The notes under the pieces are model-generated. The model searched no databases, had not been told where the DNA came from, and saw only the letters and a program-made list of their open reading frames with translations. This document shows positions 54,940 through 64,000 of a stretch of 64,000 bases of DNA, one piece after another; position 1 is the first letter of the stretch, and every line of letters begins with the position of its first letter. A program made the position numbers and the translations under genes. The stretch comes from Mesorhizobium sophorae. GTDB lineage: Bacteria; Pseudomonadota; Alphaproteobacteria; Rhizobiales; Rhizobiaceae. The DNA is taken from assembly GCF_002270415.1 (NCBI RefSeq), contig NZ_NNRI01000008.1, positions 487,501 through 551,500 of the forward strand, in the 5' to 3' direction.

Positions 54940-55734
54940 ATGTTCATCCCGCTTTACGACACCAACAGGCTGCGGCACATCCGCCTGCAATATGTGACGA
55001 TCGGGTTGATCGTGGTCAACGCCCTGGTCTACTTCGCCACCGCGCTCGGCGGCGAGAATTTCTCCAATGCCGCCGTGCTCGGCCTCGGCTTCATCCCGGC
55101 CGTCGTCCATGACACCGCTGAGCTCGATCCTCGCTTTGTCGTCGTCCCCGAAAGCCTGAGCTACCTCACCTATTCCTTCCTGCATGCCGACATCTTCCAC
55201 CTCGGCGGCAACATGTTGTTCCTGTGGGTGTTCGGCGACAATGTCGAGGACGCCCTCGGCCACGTCCGCTACCTCATCTTCTATCTGTTGTGCGCGATCG
55301 CCGGAGCCGCCTTCCAGGGCCTCATCGCCTGGGATTCGCAGGTGCCGCTGATCGGTGCGTCCGGCGCCATCGCCGGCGTGGTCGTCGCCTATCTGATCCT
55401 TTATCCGCGCGTGAAGGTGTGGGTGCTGGCCTTTGCCCGCATCCCGCTGCGCATTCCGGCCTTCATCCCGCTGGTCCTGTGGGTGGCGTTCCAGGTGGTG
55501 ATGTTTGCCGCAGGCGGTGAGGACCGGATTTCATGGGCCTGCCACATCGGCGGCATCATCGCCGGCGCCATTCTGGTGCTTGTCTTGCGCAGCCGCGGCG
55601 TGCCGCTGTTTGCCGGCCCCGACGAGGATGTCCCTGTCGCTCCCGCTGACCAGCCTGCGGCCGAACCGGTGACCCCCGACCCGCCTGCCGCGACGCCACG
55701 CTGGGGGCGGGGAAACGCTTCCGGTTCGGATTGA
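54940..55734 (+). CDS. Rhomboid family intramembrane serine protease
   Basis: 264 residues with six to seven helices. The catalytic dyad is visible: Ser141 in LIGASGAIAG and His202 in SWACHIGGIIAGA. The HLGGNMLFLWVFG motif (87-99) forms the oxyanion region. A Pro-rich cytosolic tail follows. ATG 54940 follows AGGGGA. Cleaves membrane proteins within the bilayer; substrates unknown. Last of the co-directional run after PduO. Confidence 0.94.
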   Translation: MFIPLYDTNRLRHIRLQYVTIGLIVVNALVYFATALGGENFSNAAVLGLGFIPAVVHDTAELDPRFVVVPESLSYLTYSFLHADIFHLGGNMLFLWVFGDNVEDALGHVRYLIFYLLCAIAGAAFQGLIAWDSQVPLIGASGAIAGVVVAYLILYPRVKVWVLAFARIPLRIPAFIPLVLWVAFQVVMFAAGGEDRISWACHIGGIIAGAILVLVLRSRGVPLFAGPDEDVPVAPADQPAAEPVTPDPPAATPRWGRGNASGSD

Positions 55735-55914
55735 ACCGATTTGAGCGCCTTGCCGCATATTGACGTGCAGGGTTGCCGCAACTACGGAAACGTCTCCGTC
55801 GCAGCCTAAGGCGGTCAAAGACCAGAATTTCCATCCGGAATGTCGGCTTTCGACAACTCAGAAAGGGCGCAGGCTGTTATAGCGCGCCTAATTATCTTGA
55901 AGAGGTGACAGGCA

Positions 55915-56664
55915 ATGAAGATCCTTGTGCCCGTAAAGCGGGTTGTGGATGCGAACGTCAAGGTTCGCGTGAAGGCTGATGGTTCGGCGGTGGAACTCGC
56001 CAACGTCAAGATGGCGATGAACCCGTTCGACGAGATCGCGGTTGAAGAGGCGATCCGGCTGAAGGAGGCCGGCAAGGCCGAAGAGATCATCGTTGTTTCG
56101 ATCGGTCCGCAGCAGGCGCAGGAAACCTTGCGCACCGCGCTTGCCATGGGTGCCGACCGCGCCATCCTGGTCAAGACCGACGAACAGACCGAGCCGCTCG
56201 GCGTCGCCAAGGTGCTGAAGGGCGTCGTCGACGCCGAACAGCCCGGCCTCGTCATCCTCGGCAAGCAGGCGATCGACGACGATTCCAACCAGACCGGCCA
56301 GATGCTGGCGGCCCTGCTTGGCTGGGCGCAGGGCACCTTCGCCTCCAAGGTGGTGATCGACGGCGACAAGGCCAAGGTGACGCGCGAAGTCGACGGCGGC
56401 CTGCAGACGGTGGAGCTGAAGATGCCGGCGATCGTGACCGCCGACCTTCGCCTCAACCAGCCGCGCTACGCCTCGCTGCCCAACATCATGAAGGCCAAGA
56501 AGAAGCAGCTCGACGAGAAGAGCCCGGCCGACTACGGCGCCGACGTCAAGCCGCGGCTGAAGGTCATCAAGACCGAGGAGCCGAGCGGCCGCAAGGCAGG
56601 CGTCAAGGTCAAGAGCGTCGCCGAACTGGTCGACAAGCTCAAGAACGAAGCCGGCGTTTTGTAA
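55915..56664 (+). CDS. etfB: Electron transfer flavoprotein beta subunit
   Basis: 249-residue AMP-binding subunit of ETF, which passes electrons from acyl-CoA and other dehydrogenases to ETF-ubiquinone oxidoreductase. The N-terminus [19 protein letters not shown] and [21 protein letters not shown] (30-50) are diagnostic; [23 protein letters not shown] is the nucleotide loop region. ATG 55915 follows GAGGTGA. It is 23 bases from etfA and forms an operon with it. Confidence 0.97.
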   Translation: MKILVPVKRVVDANVKVRVKADGSAVELANVKMAMNPFDEIAVEEAIRLKEAGKAEEIIVVSIGPQQAQETLRTALAMGADRAILVKTDEQTEPLGVAKVLKGVVDAEQPGLVILGKQAIDDDSNQTGQMLAALLGWAQGTFASKVVIDGDKAKVTREVDGGLQTVELKMPAIVTADLRLNQPRYASLPNIMKAKKKQLDEKSPADYGADVKPRLKVIKTEEPSGRKAGVKVKSVAELVDKLKNEAGVL

Positions 56665-56687
56665 GCGATCGGGAAAGGAACACGAAA

Positions 56688-57617
56688 ATGGCTATTCTTC
56701 TGATTGCTGAACACGACAACGCGACCCTTTCCGACCAGACCGCCAAGGCGCTCTCCGCGGCCCTGCAGATCGGTTCGGACGTGCATGTGCTGGTTGCCGG
56801 CAAGGGCGCCAAGGGGGCAGCCGACGCCGCAGCCAAGCTGAAGGGCGTGAGCAAGGTGCTGCTGGCCGAGGCCGACGAGCTTGCCGAGCGCCTCGCCGAA
56901 CCGACCGCAGCACTCGTTGTGTCGCTCGCGGGCGGTTACGACACCATCATCGCGCCGGCGACCTCGTCGGGCAAGAATGTCGCGCCGCGCGTGGCGGCCC
57001 TGCTCGATGTCGCGCAGGTCTCCGAGATCATCGAAGTCGTCTCGCCCGACACGTTCAAGCGGCCGATTTACGCCGGCAACGCCATCCAGACGGTGCAGTC
57101 GACCGACGCCAAGAAGGTTATCACTGTCCGCACCGCCTCCTTCCAGGCAGCCCCCGAGGGCGGATCGGCCGCGGTCGAGACCGCGAAGGCGGCGGCCAAT
57201 CCCGGCCTCTCCACCTTCGTCGAGAACAAGCTCTCGGAGACCGACCGTCCGGAACTGACTTCGGCCAAGATCATCATCTCGGGTGGTCGCGCGCTGGGCT
57301 CCTCGGAGAAGTTCCAGGAAGTCATCCTGCCGGTCGCCGACAAGCTTGGTGCCGCCGTCGGCGCTTCGCGCGCCGCGGTGGATGCCGGCTATGCGCCGAA
57401 CGACTGGCAGGTCGGCCAGACCGGCAAGGTCGTTGCCCCCGATCTCTACATCGCGGTCGGCATCTCCGGCGCCATCCAGCACCTCGCCGGCATGAAGGAT
57501 TCGAAGGTCATCGTCGCCATCAACAAGGACGAGGAGGCGCCGATTTTCCAGGTCGCCGACTATGGCCTCGTCGGCGACCTCTTCGTCATCCTGCCGGAAC
57601 TGCAAAAGGCGCTTTGA
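56688..57617 (+). CDS. etfA: Electron transfer flavoprotein alpha subunit
   Basis: 309-residue FAD-binding subunit of ETF. The C-terminal FAD domain is clear: [50 protein letters not shown] and [23 protein letters not shown] 56688 follows GGGAAAGGA. Followed by an intrinsic terminator, so etfBA ends here and the dehydrogenase gene likely has its own promoter. Confidence 0.97.
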   Translation: MAILLIAEHDNATLSDQTAKALSAALQIGSDVHVLVAGKGAKGAADAAAKLKGVSKVLLAEADELAERLAEPTAALVVSLAGGYDTIIAPATSSGKNVAPRVAALLDVAQVSEIIEVVSPDTFKRPIYAGNAIQTVQSTDAKKVITVRTASFQAAPEGGSAAVETAKAAANPGLSTFVENKLSETDRPELTSAKIIISGGRALGSSEKFQEVILPVADKLGAAVGASRAAVDAGYAPNDWQVGQTGKVVAPDLYIAVGISGAIQHLAGMKDSKVIVAINKDEEAPIFQVADYGLVGDLFVILPELQKAL

Positions 57618-57646
57618 CGCTCTCTGCCAAAGCGTATTAAATAGTG

Positions 57647-57680
57647 AAGGGTGGGGTAGACGAAGTCGCCCCGCCCTTTT
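57647..57680 (+). terminator. Intrinsic terminator of etfBA
   Basis: Ten-base stem AAGGGTGGGG/CCCCGCCCTT (57647-57656, 57669-57678, one G-T wobble) with a 12-base loop, followed by TTAGTTT. Confidence 0.65.
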
Positions 57681-57734
57681 AGTTTGCACCGCACAAAAAG
57701 CAGGCCGCAAAGGCCTTTTGACGGGATCGGTGTA

Positions 57735-58613
<879 letters not shown>

Positions 58614-58640
58614 TCAGGTCTGGAAGCTGATCGGTCGGGA

Positions 58641-60656
58641 TCAGGAGGCCGCGGCCAGCGGCTCGGGCGGTTCCATTCTGTCGTCCATGACCTCGCCGTC
58701 CGGCGCCACGCAAACGCAGCCGCGGCCGGCCGCCTTGGCCGCATAGCAAGCGGCGTCGGCCCTGGCGATGATCTCGTCGACTTCGCCGCAACTGGCGCCG
58801 ATCGCAGCCAGGCCGATGCTGGCGCCGATCACGTGAGGACGGCCATCCCAGGCGAAGTCCAGGCCGCGTATCGCATCGATGATAGATCGCGCCGCGATCT
58901 TGGCGCCGGCAGCCGAACCCGATTTCAGGACGACCGCGAATTCGTCGCCGCCCAGGCGCGCGACCATGTCTTCGGGACCAAGCACACCGCGAACCGCCTC
59001 GGCAACCCGCTTGAGCAAGGCATCGCCGGCTGCATGGCCGCCGGTGTCGTTGACCAGTTTGAAGTGGTCGAGGTCAATGAACATGAACTGATATCCGCTG
59101 TCTGTGCCCGAGATGCCGCCCTTGCGCGCCTGATCGACCAGGTCCTCCATGGCGCGGATGAAGCTCGAGCGATTGGCAAGGCCGGTCAGGGCATCATGCG
59201 CGGCCGCGTGGGCGAGCTGGCGCTGCAGCGCGCGCGCGTCGGTGAAGTCCTGGAAGACGATGACCAGCCCGCAGAACTCGTTCCGCTCGTTGATGATCGG
59301 CGACACCACCTGGCGGATGCTGCAGCGCGTATCGTCGCGCCGGATCAGGACGGCGCGGCTGTTCTGGTCGGCGGGCGCCTGGCCGCCGCCGATGGCCGGC
59401 CGGGTGACGCCGATCCTGTGCCCCGTCTCTTCGTCGACCGCCCAGTAGACATGGCCAAGCATCTTGCCGAGGGCCTCGCCACCGGCAACCCCGGTCAGCT
59501 TTTCGGCAACCGGGTTCATGAAGGTGACGCGGTTTGCGGCATCGGTGCAGATGACGGCATCGCCGATCGACTGCAGCGTCACCCTCAGCCGCTCCTTCTC
59601 ATCGGCCAGCATCGCCGCCGATACGGTGAGGCGTGCTTCCGCCTCCTTGCGCCGGGTAATGTCGGTCAGGCTGCCGATGGCCCTGACCAGCCGCCCCTCC
59701 TCGTCACGCTCGATGGCCTTGCCGCGGTCGAGGATCCATATCCAGTGGCCATCCTTGTGGCGCATCCTGAATTCGGCTTCGAAGTAGGGTGTCTTGCCGT
59801 CGAGATGGGCGCGATCCGCCTCGGCGACGGTCTGGCGATCGTCGGGATGGATCATCGTCAGCCAGCAGTTGGGATCACCGTCGAGCTCGCCTTCGTCAAA
59901 GCCCAGCATCTTGACCCAGGTCTCGGAGTACGTCGTCCCGCCCTTGCGCATGTCGAGATCCCAGACGCCCTGGCCGGCACCGGCAAGCGCGAAATTCCAG
60001 CGCGTTTCGGCTTCGGCAATGCGCGCCTCGGCCTGCTTGCGGGCGTCGATGTCCTCGATCTGCGAGACGAGATAGAGCGGACGGCCGCTCCTTTCGTCAC
60101 GGATGACGGAGCCGGCAAGATGCGCCCAGACGGGTGTGCCATCCTTCCTGAGATAGCGTTTCTCGAAGTGGAAGGAATTGACCGTGCCTGCTTTCAGACC
60201 GGCCATCGTGTCCCGGCCGATCTGGATATCGTCGGGATGCGTGATCTGGAAGAAGGTCAGCGCCTCGATCTCCGCGCGGCTGTAGCCAAGCATGGCGGCG
60301 AAGGCCGGATTGGTCTGGAGAATGCGCCCGTCGAGGCCGACAACGGCGATACCGATCGCCGAATCCTCCATGGCGCGGCGGAAGCGCTGCTCGCTCTCCG
60401 CGATCTGCCGGCGATCCTCGCTGATCCGGCGGATGCACAGGGCGGCAATGAAAAGCGCACCCGCCGCCACCGCCACCGAAACCTGCATGCAGAGCTTCAC
60501 CGCCTCGGTGCCGGGATCCAGTCGCGACAGCAGGATCGAGGCTGCCACGACGCAGAGGCCGGCCACGAGCAGCGCCAACCCTGCGTGCCCAAAAGATCTT
60601 CGGCCGGTCAATCCTCGCCCCATCACGATACGTGGCACCCCCGTGCGCAAACGCAT
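58641..60656 (-). CDS. Membrane PAS-PAS-PAS-GGDEF diguanylate cyclase
   Basis: About 671 residues: two N-terminal hydrophobic helices (about 20-45 and 58-78) with almost no periplasmic loop, then three PAS/PAC units (around 90-215, 215-345 and 350-475; EAEFRMRHKDGHWIWILDRGKAI is a typical PAC) and a GGDEF domain. The catalytic loop is RLGGDEF. The usual I-site RxxD is replaced by GPED, so product inhibition through that site is unlikely. No EAL domain. ATG 60656 or 60623 are possible starts; the TTG at 60737 is unlikely. Confidence 0.9.
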   Translation of the reverse strand: MRLRTGVPRIVMGRGLTGRRSFGHAGLALLVAGLCVVAASILLSRLDPGTEAVKLCMQVSVAVAAGALFIAALCIRRISEDRRQIAESEQRFRRAMEDSAIGIAVVGLDGRILQTNPAFAAMLGYSRAEIEALTFFQITHPDDIQIGRDTMAGLKAGTVNSFHFEKRYLRKDGTPVWAHLAGSVIRDERSGRPLYLVSQIEDIDARKQAEARIAEAETRWNFALAGAGQGVWDLDMRKGGTTYSETWVKMLGFDEGELDGDPNCWLTMIHPDDRQTVAEADRAHLDGKTPYFEAEFRMRHKDGHWIWILDRGKAIERDEEGRLVRAIGSLTDITRRKEAEARLTVSAAMLADEKERLRVTLQSIGDAVICTDAANRVTFMNPVAEKLTGVAGGEALGKMLGHVYWAVDEETGHRIGVTRPAIGGGQAPADQNSRAVLIRRDDTRCSIRQVVSPIINERNEFCGLVIVFQDFTDARALQRQLAHAAAHDALTGLANRSSFIRAMEDLVDQARKGGISGTDSGYQFMFIDLDHFKLVNDTGGHAAGDALLKRVAEAVRGVLGPEDMVARLGGDEFAVVLKSGSAAGAKIAARSIIDAIRGLDFAWDGRPHVIGASIGLAAIGASCGEVDEIIARADAACYAAKAAGRGCVCVAPDGEVMDDRMEPPEPLAAAS

Positions 60657-60841
60657 GTTGTTGCGCCGACCTTGGCGGATCGATTTTAAGGAATGGTTGC
60701 GTGCGGCATGCCGGCGCGATCGGTAATCGACAAACAATTGCCGGCATGATTAAGGATCGGTGTGCAGGGGGGCGCGACTAAGCAATTCCAGGAAAAGTGT
60801 GAAGCGGTTTTCCGTCCGGAATTGCGTCAAACAAAACAGAT

Positions 60842-60872
60842 GGAGCGGTTCGGCGTTTCCGTGAACCGCTCC
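60842..60872 (-). terminator. Intrinsic terminator of sigF-nrsF within a repeated-type palindrome
   Basis: Perfect 10-bp stem GGAGCGGTTC/GAACCGCTCC (60842-60851, 60863-60872), 11 bases past the nrsF stop. On the minus strand ATCTGTTTTGTTT follows. The surrounding sequence resembles, from memory, a frequent Mesorhizobium intergenic palindrome. Confidence 0.75.
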
Positions 60873-60882
60873 GGGCGCCGCG

Positions 60883-61521
60883 CTACCAGCGCACGAAAAA
60901 CCGCCCGCCGAGCGCGCCAAGCAGCGCGAGGAAGGCAATCGCTATCGTGTACCAGGTGGCGACGAAAAGCGGCGAATCGTCGAAGCAGTGCGCGGCGTAG
61001 AAGGTCGCCGCCAGCCCGCCCGCAAGCAGGCCCGCGACCGCACCGGCAAGCACCGGCCGTGTCGGCGCGCCGTAGCGCAGCATCCACAGGAAAATGGCAA
61101 GCGGGCCAATGCCGATCAGCGGAATGAAGCCCATGCAGATCATCATGTTGGAGCCGACCATCCTTGTGCCCCAGTCGGCCTCGGGCACGGCAAGCAGCTC
61201 AAGAACCACGGCCAAGGCTACCAACAACGGCGCGGCGATCATCCCGGCCATTGCGCTGCTGGTCGGCGCACCGGGTGTCGACAACGCGCGGATCAGGGCA
61301 AAGGCGCTGACGGCAAGCACGATGGTGAAGACGAATTTGGAGAGAAAGCGCATCGTGTGCGCGGCGACCATGAAATCGGGGCGCGGGCCGATCGTCAGCA
61401 GGAAAACGATGGCCGCGATAACCGCCGCCGCACCGGCGGCCATCCACCAGGCCGATTGCAGCGGCATCGCCTTGCTGCGGGCATCGGCGTCCAGCGCTTT
61501 GATGAGATCGTCCGTCCTCAT
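60883..61521 (-). CDS. nrsF: NrsF-type anti-sigma factor (DUF1109)
   Basis: 212-residue membrane anti-sigma factor with six hydrophobic helices, of the DUF1109/NrsF family. It should hold SigF at the membrane until a stress signal. Two cysteines, Cys129 (MMICMGF) and Cys179 (AAHCFDD), lie 50 residues apart, as do the two conserved Cys of Caulobacter NrsF (131 and 181, from memory) needed to sense chromium and cadmium. ATG 61521 is one base after the sigma-factor stop, so the two are co-translated. Confidence 0.93.
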   Translation of the reverse strand: MRTDDLIKALDADARSKAMPLQSAWWMAAGAAAVIAAIVFLLTIGPRPDFMVAAHTMRFLSKFVFTIVLAVSAFALIRALSTPGAPTSSAMAGMIAAPLLVALAVVLELLAVPEADWGTRMVGSNMMICMGFIPLIGIGPLAIFLWMLRYGAPTRPVLAGAVAGLLAGGLAATFYAAHCFDDSPLFVATWYTIAIAFLALLGALGGRFFVRW

Positions 61522-61522
61522 G

Positions 61523-62074
61523 TCATTCCCGCCCGAATCGCCCCTGCCCGAATCGCTTGGCTATCGCGGCAAGTCCCCGATGCAGCGACACGCGCACCGC
61601 CGTCTCGCTGATCCCGAACTTGGCCGCCGTCTCGCCGATTGACTGCCCCTCCACCGACACGGCAGAGACCACGGAACGCTGTGCCGGCGACAGGCCGTCC
61701 AATGCCCGGTTGATGTCGCGTTCGCTGACGCTCTCCTGTTCCGGTTCGGCGAAGGTCTCGGCGATATCGTCGACATCGATCTCGATGCGCCGTCCGCGCC
61801 GCCGGAACGCGTCGATCAGCTTGAAGCGGGCGATCGCATAAACCCACGGCAACACTGGCGCATCCTGGCGCCAGGTATGTCGTTTCACATGAATGGCCAG
61901 CAAGGTTTCCTGCACGACATCCTCGGGATCGACCCCGCCCTGCACGATCTTGCGCCTGACAAAACCGCGAACCAGCGCGGCAATCCGGCGCAGAAAGTCG
62001 GCGTAAGCCTTTTCATCTCCCGCGATCGCGGCCCGCATCAGCCGGGAAAGCTCGGCCTCATCCTTGCCGGTCAC
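61523..62074 (-). CDS. ECF sigma factor (SigF-like, NrsF-paired)
   Basis: 183-residue alternative sigma factor. Region 2 includes DPEDVVQETLLAIHVKRHTWRQDAPVLPWVYAIARFKLIDAFRRR (landmark, about 52-95), and region 4 has LSPAQRSVVSAVSVEGQSIGETAAKFGISETAVRVSLHRGL with a clear helix-turn-helix. I chose GTG 62074, preceded by GGGGAG, over TTG 62146. Upstream on the same strand is a match to a SigF-type promoter (62093-62118), so it probably drives its own transcription. Confidence 0.92.
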   Translation of the reverse strand: MTGKDEAELSRLMRAAIAGDEKAYADFLRRIAALVRGFVRRKIVQGGVDPEDVVQETLLAIHVKRHTWRQDAPVLPWVYAIARFKLIDAFRRRGRRIEIDVDDIAETFAEPEQESVSERDINRALDGLSPAQRSVVSAVSVEGQSIGETAAKFGISETAVRVSLHRGLAAIAKRFGQGRFGRE

Positions 62075-62092
62075 AAGAGTTACTCCCCGATT

Positions 62093-62118
62093 TTCGCGTC
62101 TCGGCGGTGATTTGTTAC
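62093..62118 (-). promoter_or_regulatory. SigF-type autoregulated promoter of sigF-nrsF
   Basis: On the minus strand GTAACA (62118-62113) and CGAA (62096-62093) are separated by exactly 16 bases. The motif I recall for Caulobacter SigF-dependent genes is GTAACC-N16-CGAA. Transcription would start close to the ribosome site of the GTG start. Confidence 0.6.
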
Positions 62119-62207
62119 GTGGCCGGCGAAATAATGTCCAAGCCAAATTACCGGCAAATCACGAAAGTTTGCGTCTCGGCGTTCGATCAAAATCGGCAAG
62201 GCAATGT

Positions 62208-62222
62208 TGACTATCCCTGTCA
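62208..62222. promoter_or_regulatory. RirA iron-responsive operator (IRO box)
   Basis: TGA-CTATCCCTG-TCA is an exact TGA-N9-TCA, the operator of RirA, the rhizobial iron-sulfur repressor. It overlaps a TTGACT -35-like element and lies 58 bases before the iron-binding protein start. Repression in iron-replete cells is expected. Confidence 0.65.
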
Positions 62223-62279
62223 GGTATTGGTAGGTGCAGCCGTGACAGACGCAAGACCCCCGAGATCGAGGACAATGCC

Positions 62280-63287
62280 ATGAAATATGCTCTTTCCACC
62301 CTCGTCGGCGCCACCGCGCTGGCAATCAGCCTGATCGCCGGCCCGGCGATGGCGGAAGATGATGGCATCATTGTCTACAACGCCCAGCACGAGAACCTGA
62401 CCAAGGCGTGGGCCGAAGGCTTCACCAAGGAAACCGGCATCAAGGTCACAGTCCGCAATGGCGGCGACAGCGACTTCTCCAACCAGATCGTCGCCGAAGG
62501 CGCGGCCTCGCCGGCCGACGTATTCCTGACCGAAAACTCGCCGGCCATGGCGCTGGTCGAAAGTGCCGGCCTGTTCGCGCCGGTCGACGCCGACACGCTG
62601 GCCCAGGTTCCCAACGATTATCAGGCGGCCAGCGGCAAATGGGTCGGCGTCGCGGCACGCAGCACCGTCTTTGCCTACAACAAGACCAAGCTGACGGCCG
62701 ACCAGCTGCCCAAGTCGATGCTCGATCTCGCCGATCCGAGCTGGAAGGGCCGCTGGGCCGCCTCGCCGTCGGGCGCCGATTTCCAGGCCATAGTCAGTGC
62801 GCTGCTGCAGCTCAAGGGCGAAGCCGCCACCGCGGACTGGCTGAAGGCGATGAAGGCGAATTTCACCGCCTACAAGGGCAACAGCACGGTGATGAAAGCG
62901 GTCAATGCCGGTGAGATCGAAGGCGGCGTGATCTACCACTATTACTATTTCGGCGATCAGGCCAAGACCGGCGAAAACAGCAAGAATGTCGAACTGCATT
63001 ATTTCAAGAACCAGGATCCGGGCGCGTTCGTTTCGATCTCCGGCGGCGGCGTGCTGGCCTCGAGCAAGCATCCGAAGGACGCCCAGGCGTTCCTGAAGTG
63101 GGTGACAGGCAAGGGCGGCCAGGAGATCTTGAAGACTGGCGATTCCTTCGAATACGCGGTCGGCAAGGGTGCAGAGTCCAATCCGAAGCTGGTGCCGCTG
63201 GCCGATCTGCAGGCACCCAAGGTCGATGCCACGACGCTGAACTCCAAGAAGGTCACCGACCTGATGACGGCAGCCGGCTTGCTTTAG
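62280..63287 (+). CDS. Periplasmic Fe(III)-binding protein of ABC transporter (FbpA-like)
   Basis: 335-residue solute-binding protein. Signal peptide MKYALSTLVGATALAISLIA with cleavage near AMAEDD, then IIVYNAQHENLTKAW and the ligand cluster GVIYHYYYFGDQ, whose adjacent tyrosines bind ferric iron in FbpA homologues. SGGGVLASSKHPKDAQAFLKWV and a C-terminal LADLQAPKVDATTLN are also typical. ATG 62280 has a weak ribosome site. It precedes its permease gene and a perfect IRO box lies upstream, fitting iron-repressed ferric uptake. Confidence 0.94.
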   Translation: MKYALSTLVGATALAISLIAGPAMAEDDGIIVYNAQHENLTKAWAEGFTKETGIKVTVRNGGDSDFSNQIVAEGAASPADVFLTENSPAMALVESAGLFAPVDADTLAQVPNDYQAASGKWVGVAARSTVFAYNKTKLTADQLPKSMLDLADPSWKGRWAASPSGADFQAIVSALLQLKGEAATADWLKAMKANFTAYKGNSTVMKAVNAGEIEGGVIYHYYYFGDQAKTGENSKNVELHYFKNQDPGAFVSISGGGVLASSKHPKDAQAFLKWVTGKGGQEILKTGDSFEYAVGKGAESNPKLVPLADLQAPKVDATTLNSKKVTDLMTAAGLL

Positions 63288-63320
63288 TTGCCATTCCTCC
63301 TAAAAGGACAACCAACCACG

Positions 63321-63364
63321 CTCCCGCGGGAATTAGCCTTCCGCGGGAGTGATTTTGTTTTTCG
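63321..63364 (+). terminator. Intrinsic terminator between binding-protein and permease genes
   Basis: Stem CTCCCGCGG/CCGCGGGAG (63321-63329, 63341-63349) with an 11-base loop, followed by TGATTTTGTTTTT. As an internal terminator it would make the abundant binding-protein mRNA exceed the permease mRNA. Confidence 0.85.
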
Positions 63365-63392
63365 AGATGGCATTCGTCGATGACGCCACGCT

Positions 63393-64000
63393 GTGTTCCC
63401 GACCGCAATTGCGGTCCTTCAACTGCTGCCGCTGGACGGCACCGGCACGGCGTCTGACCTGATGCAGTCTGCGGCCGATCTCGCGCGCTCGGGCCTGCCT
63501 GTGGGCACAGGCCGAAGGGCTCGGCGACGCGCGGCACCCTGGCTGGTCATCGCCGCCCTCTTCGTTTCGCTGCTGGCGCTGCTGCCGCTTGCCTTCATCA
63601 TCTGGACCGCGGTGCAGACCGGCTGGGAAACCGTCTCGGCACTGGTCTTCCGGCCGCGTGTCGGCGAGCTTCTGGTCAACACGGTCCTGCTGGTCTTGCT
63701 GGCCGTGCCGATCGCCGTCGTGTTGTCGGTGGCGCTGGCCTGGCTGACCGAGCGCAGCGACCTGCCTGGCGCCCGGCTCTGGGCCTGGCTGTGCGTGGCG
63801 CCGCTCGCCATTCCGGCTTTTGTGCACAGCTACGCCTGGATCACCATGGTGCCCAGGCTGCACGGTCTGGGAGCTGGCGTGCTGGTTTCCGTCATCGCCT
63901 ATTTCCCGTTCCTCTATCTGCCGGTGTCGGCGGCATTGCGCCGTCTCGATCCCGCCCTCGAGGACGCCGCGGCAGCGCTCGGCCTTGGGCCATGGCGCGT
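63393..64000 (+). CDS. Fe(III) ABC transporter permease (FbpB-like), 3' end outside window
   Basis: Frame open from a TGA at 63381 to the window end; about 202 residues are visible. Hydrophobic helices include [20 protein letters not shown] and [20 protein letters not shown]; the two-domain FbpB-type permease begins like this, and [31 protein letters not shown] (landmark) is the EAA-like coupling loop. The start is unclear: GTG 63393 gives the full frame, ATG 63462 lies before the first helix, and neither has a good ribosome site. Follows the iron-binding protein gene. Confidence 0.88.
   Translation, partial: MFPTAIAVLQLLPLDGTGTASDLMQSAADLARSGLPVGTGRRARRRAAPWLVIAALFVSLLALLPLAFIIWTAVQTGWETVSALVFRPRVGELLVNTVLLVLLAVPIAVVLSVALAWLTERSDLPGARLWAWLCVAPLAIPAFVHSYAWITMVPRLHGLGAGVLVSVIAYFPFLYLPVSAALRRLDPALEDAAAALGLGPWR

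Overview
The window is GC-rich, densely coded bacterial chromosome. Gene content and order point to an alphaproteobacterium of the Rhizobiales, most likely Mesorhizobium or a close relative. The main reasons are the run lysC-ptsP-prfA-prmC-DUF4167-clpB, the comF-grxC-nitrilase-DUF1178 run, a clpB promoter of alphaproteobacterial RpoH type, a RirA-type iron box, a sigF/nrsF pair, and mosaic palindromic intergenic repeats. This assignment is by recognition; no database was searched.

Layout. Bases 1-5600 hold a truncated M23 peptidase, an MFS exporter, a TMEM175-like protein, a secreted L,D-transpeptidase and a YjbR protein. Bases 5600-15300 hold a minus-strand block: lysC, ptsP, prfA and prmC, then DUF4167 and clpB, each with its own terminator. 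Bases 15500-23500 carry a CHASE3 hybrid histidine kinase, a diguanylate cyclase, ubiG, a flavin reductase and a divergent MarR/EamA pair. Bases 24000-31950 hold comF-grxC-nitrilase-DUF1178, a BioC/NDUFAF5-like methyltransferase, a solitary Flp pilin too short for routine gene calling, argJ-GNAT-mutT, and a secreted caspase-like protein. Bases 32000-37000 hold a very short promoter-to-terminator unit, a TetR gene, a parvulin and secA. After a cluster of hairpins come a polysaccharide flippase and a coupled BioF2-type acetyltransferase (37320-40000).

From about 40000 to 46760 coding is sparser and looks accessory. It has a Tat-exported sulfatase, several small unknown proteins, a cupin gene enclosed by 22-bp inverted repeats, a yiaW/yiaV-like membrane pair, and a serine-recombinase gene whose 5' part is lost exactly at the 3' end of tRNA-Leu(CAA). 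From 47100 the core resumes: YqaA/DedA, DsbB, HNH nuclease, DNA glycosylase, gluQ, EamA, YihY, SDR, PduO-type adenosyltransferase, rhomboid, etfBA, 3-hydroxybutyryl-CoA dehydrogenase, a second diguanylate cyclase, nrsF-sigF, and a ferric-iron ABC uptake operon cut by the window end.

How genes work together. PrmC methylates the GGQ loop of PrfA, and the two genes overlap. EtfBA and the hydroxybutyryl-CoA dehydrogenase serve fatty-acid and polyhydroxybutyrate turnover. SigF and NrsF form a sigma/anti-sigma switch with what looks like its own autoregulated promoter. The iron-binding protein gene carries a perfect TGA-N9-TCA operator. The most unusual items are the cupin cassette (43247-43929), the roughly 50-nt transcription unit (32013-32098), the recombinase scar at tRNA-Leu, and a motif shared by the sulfatase and yiaWV-like upstream regions.
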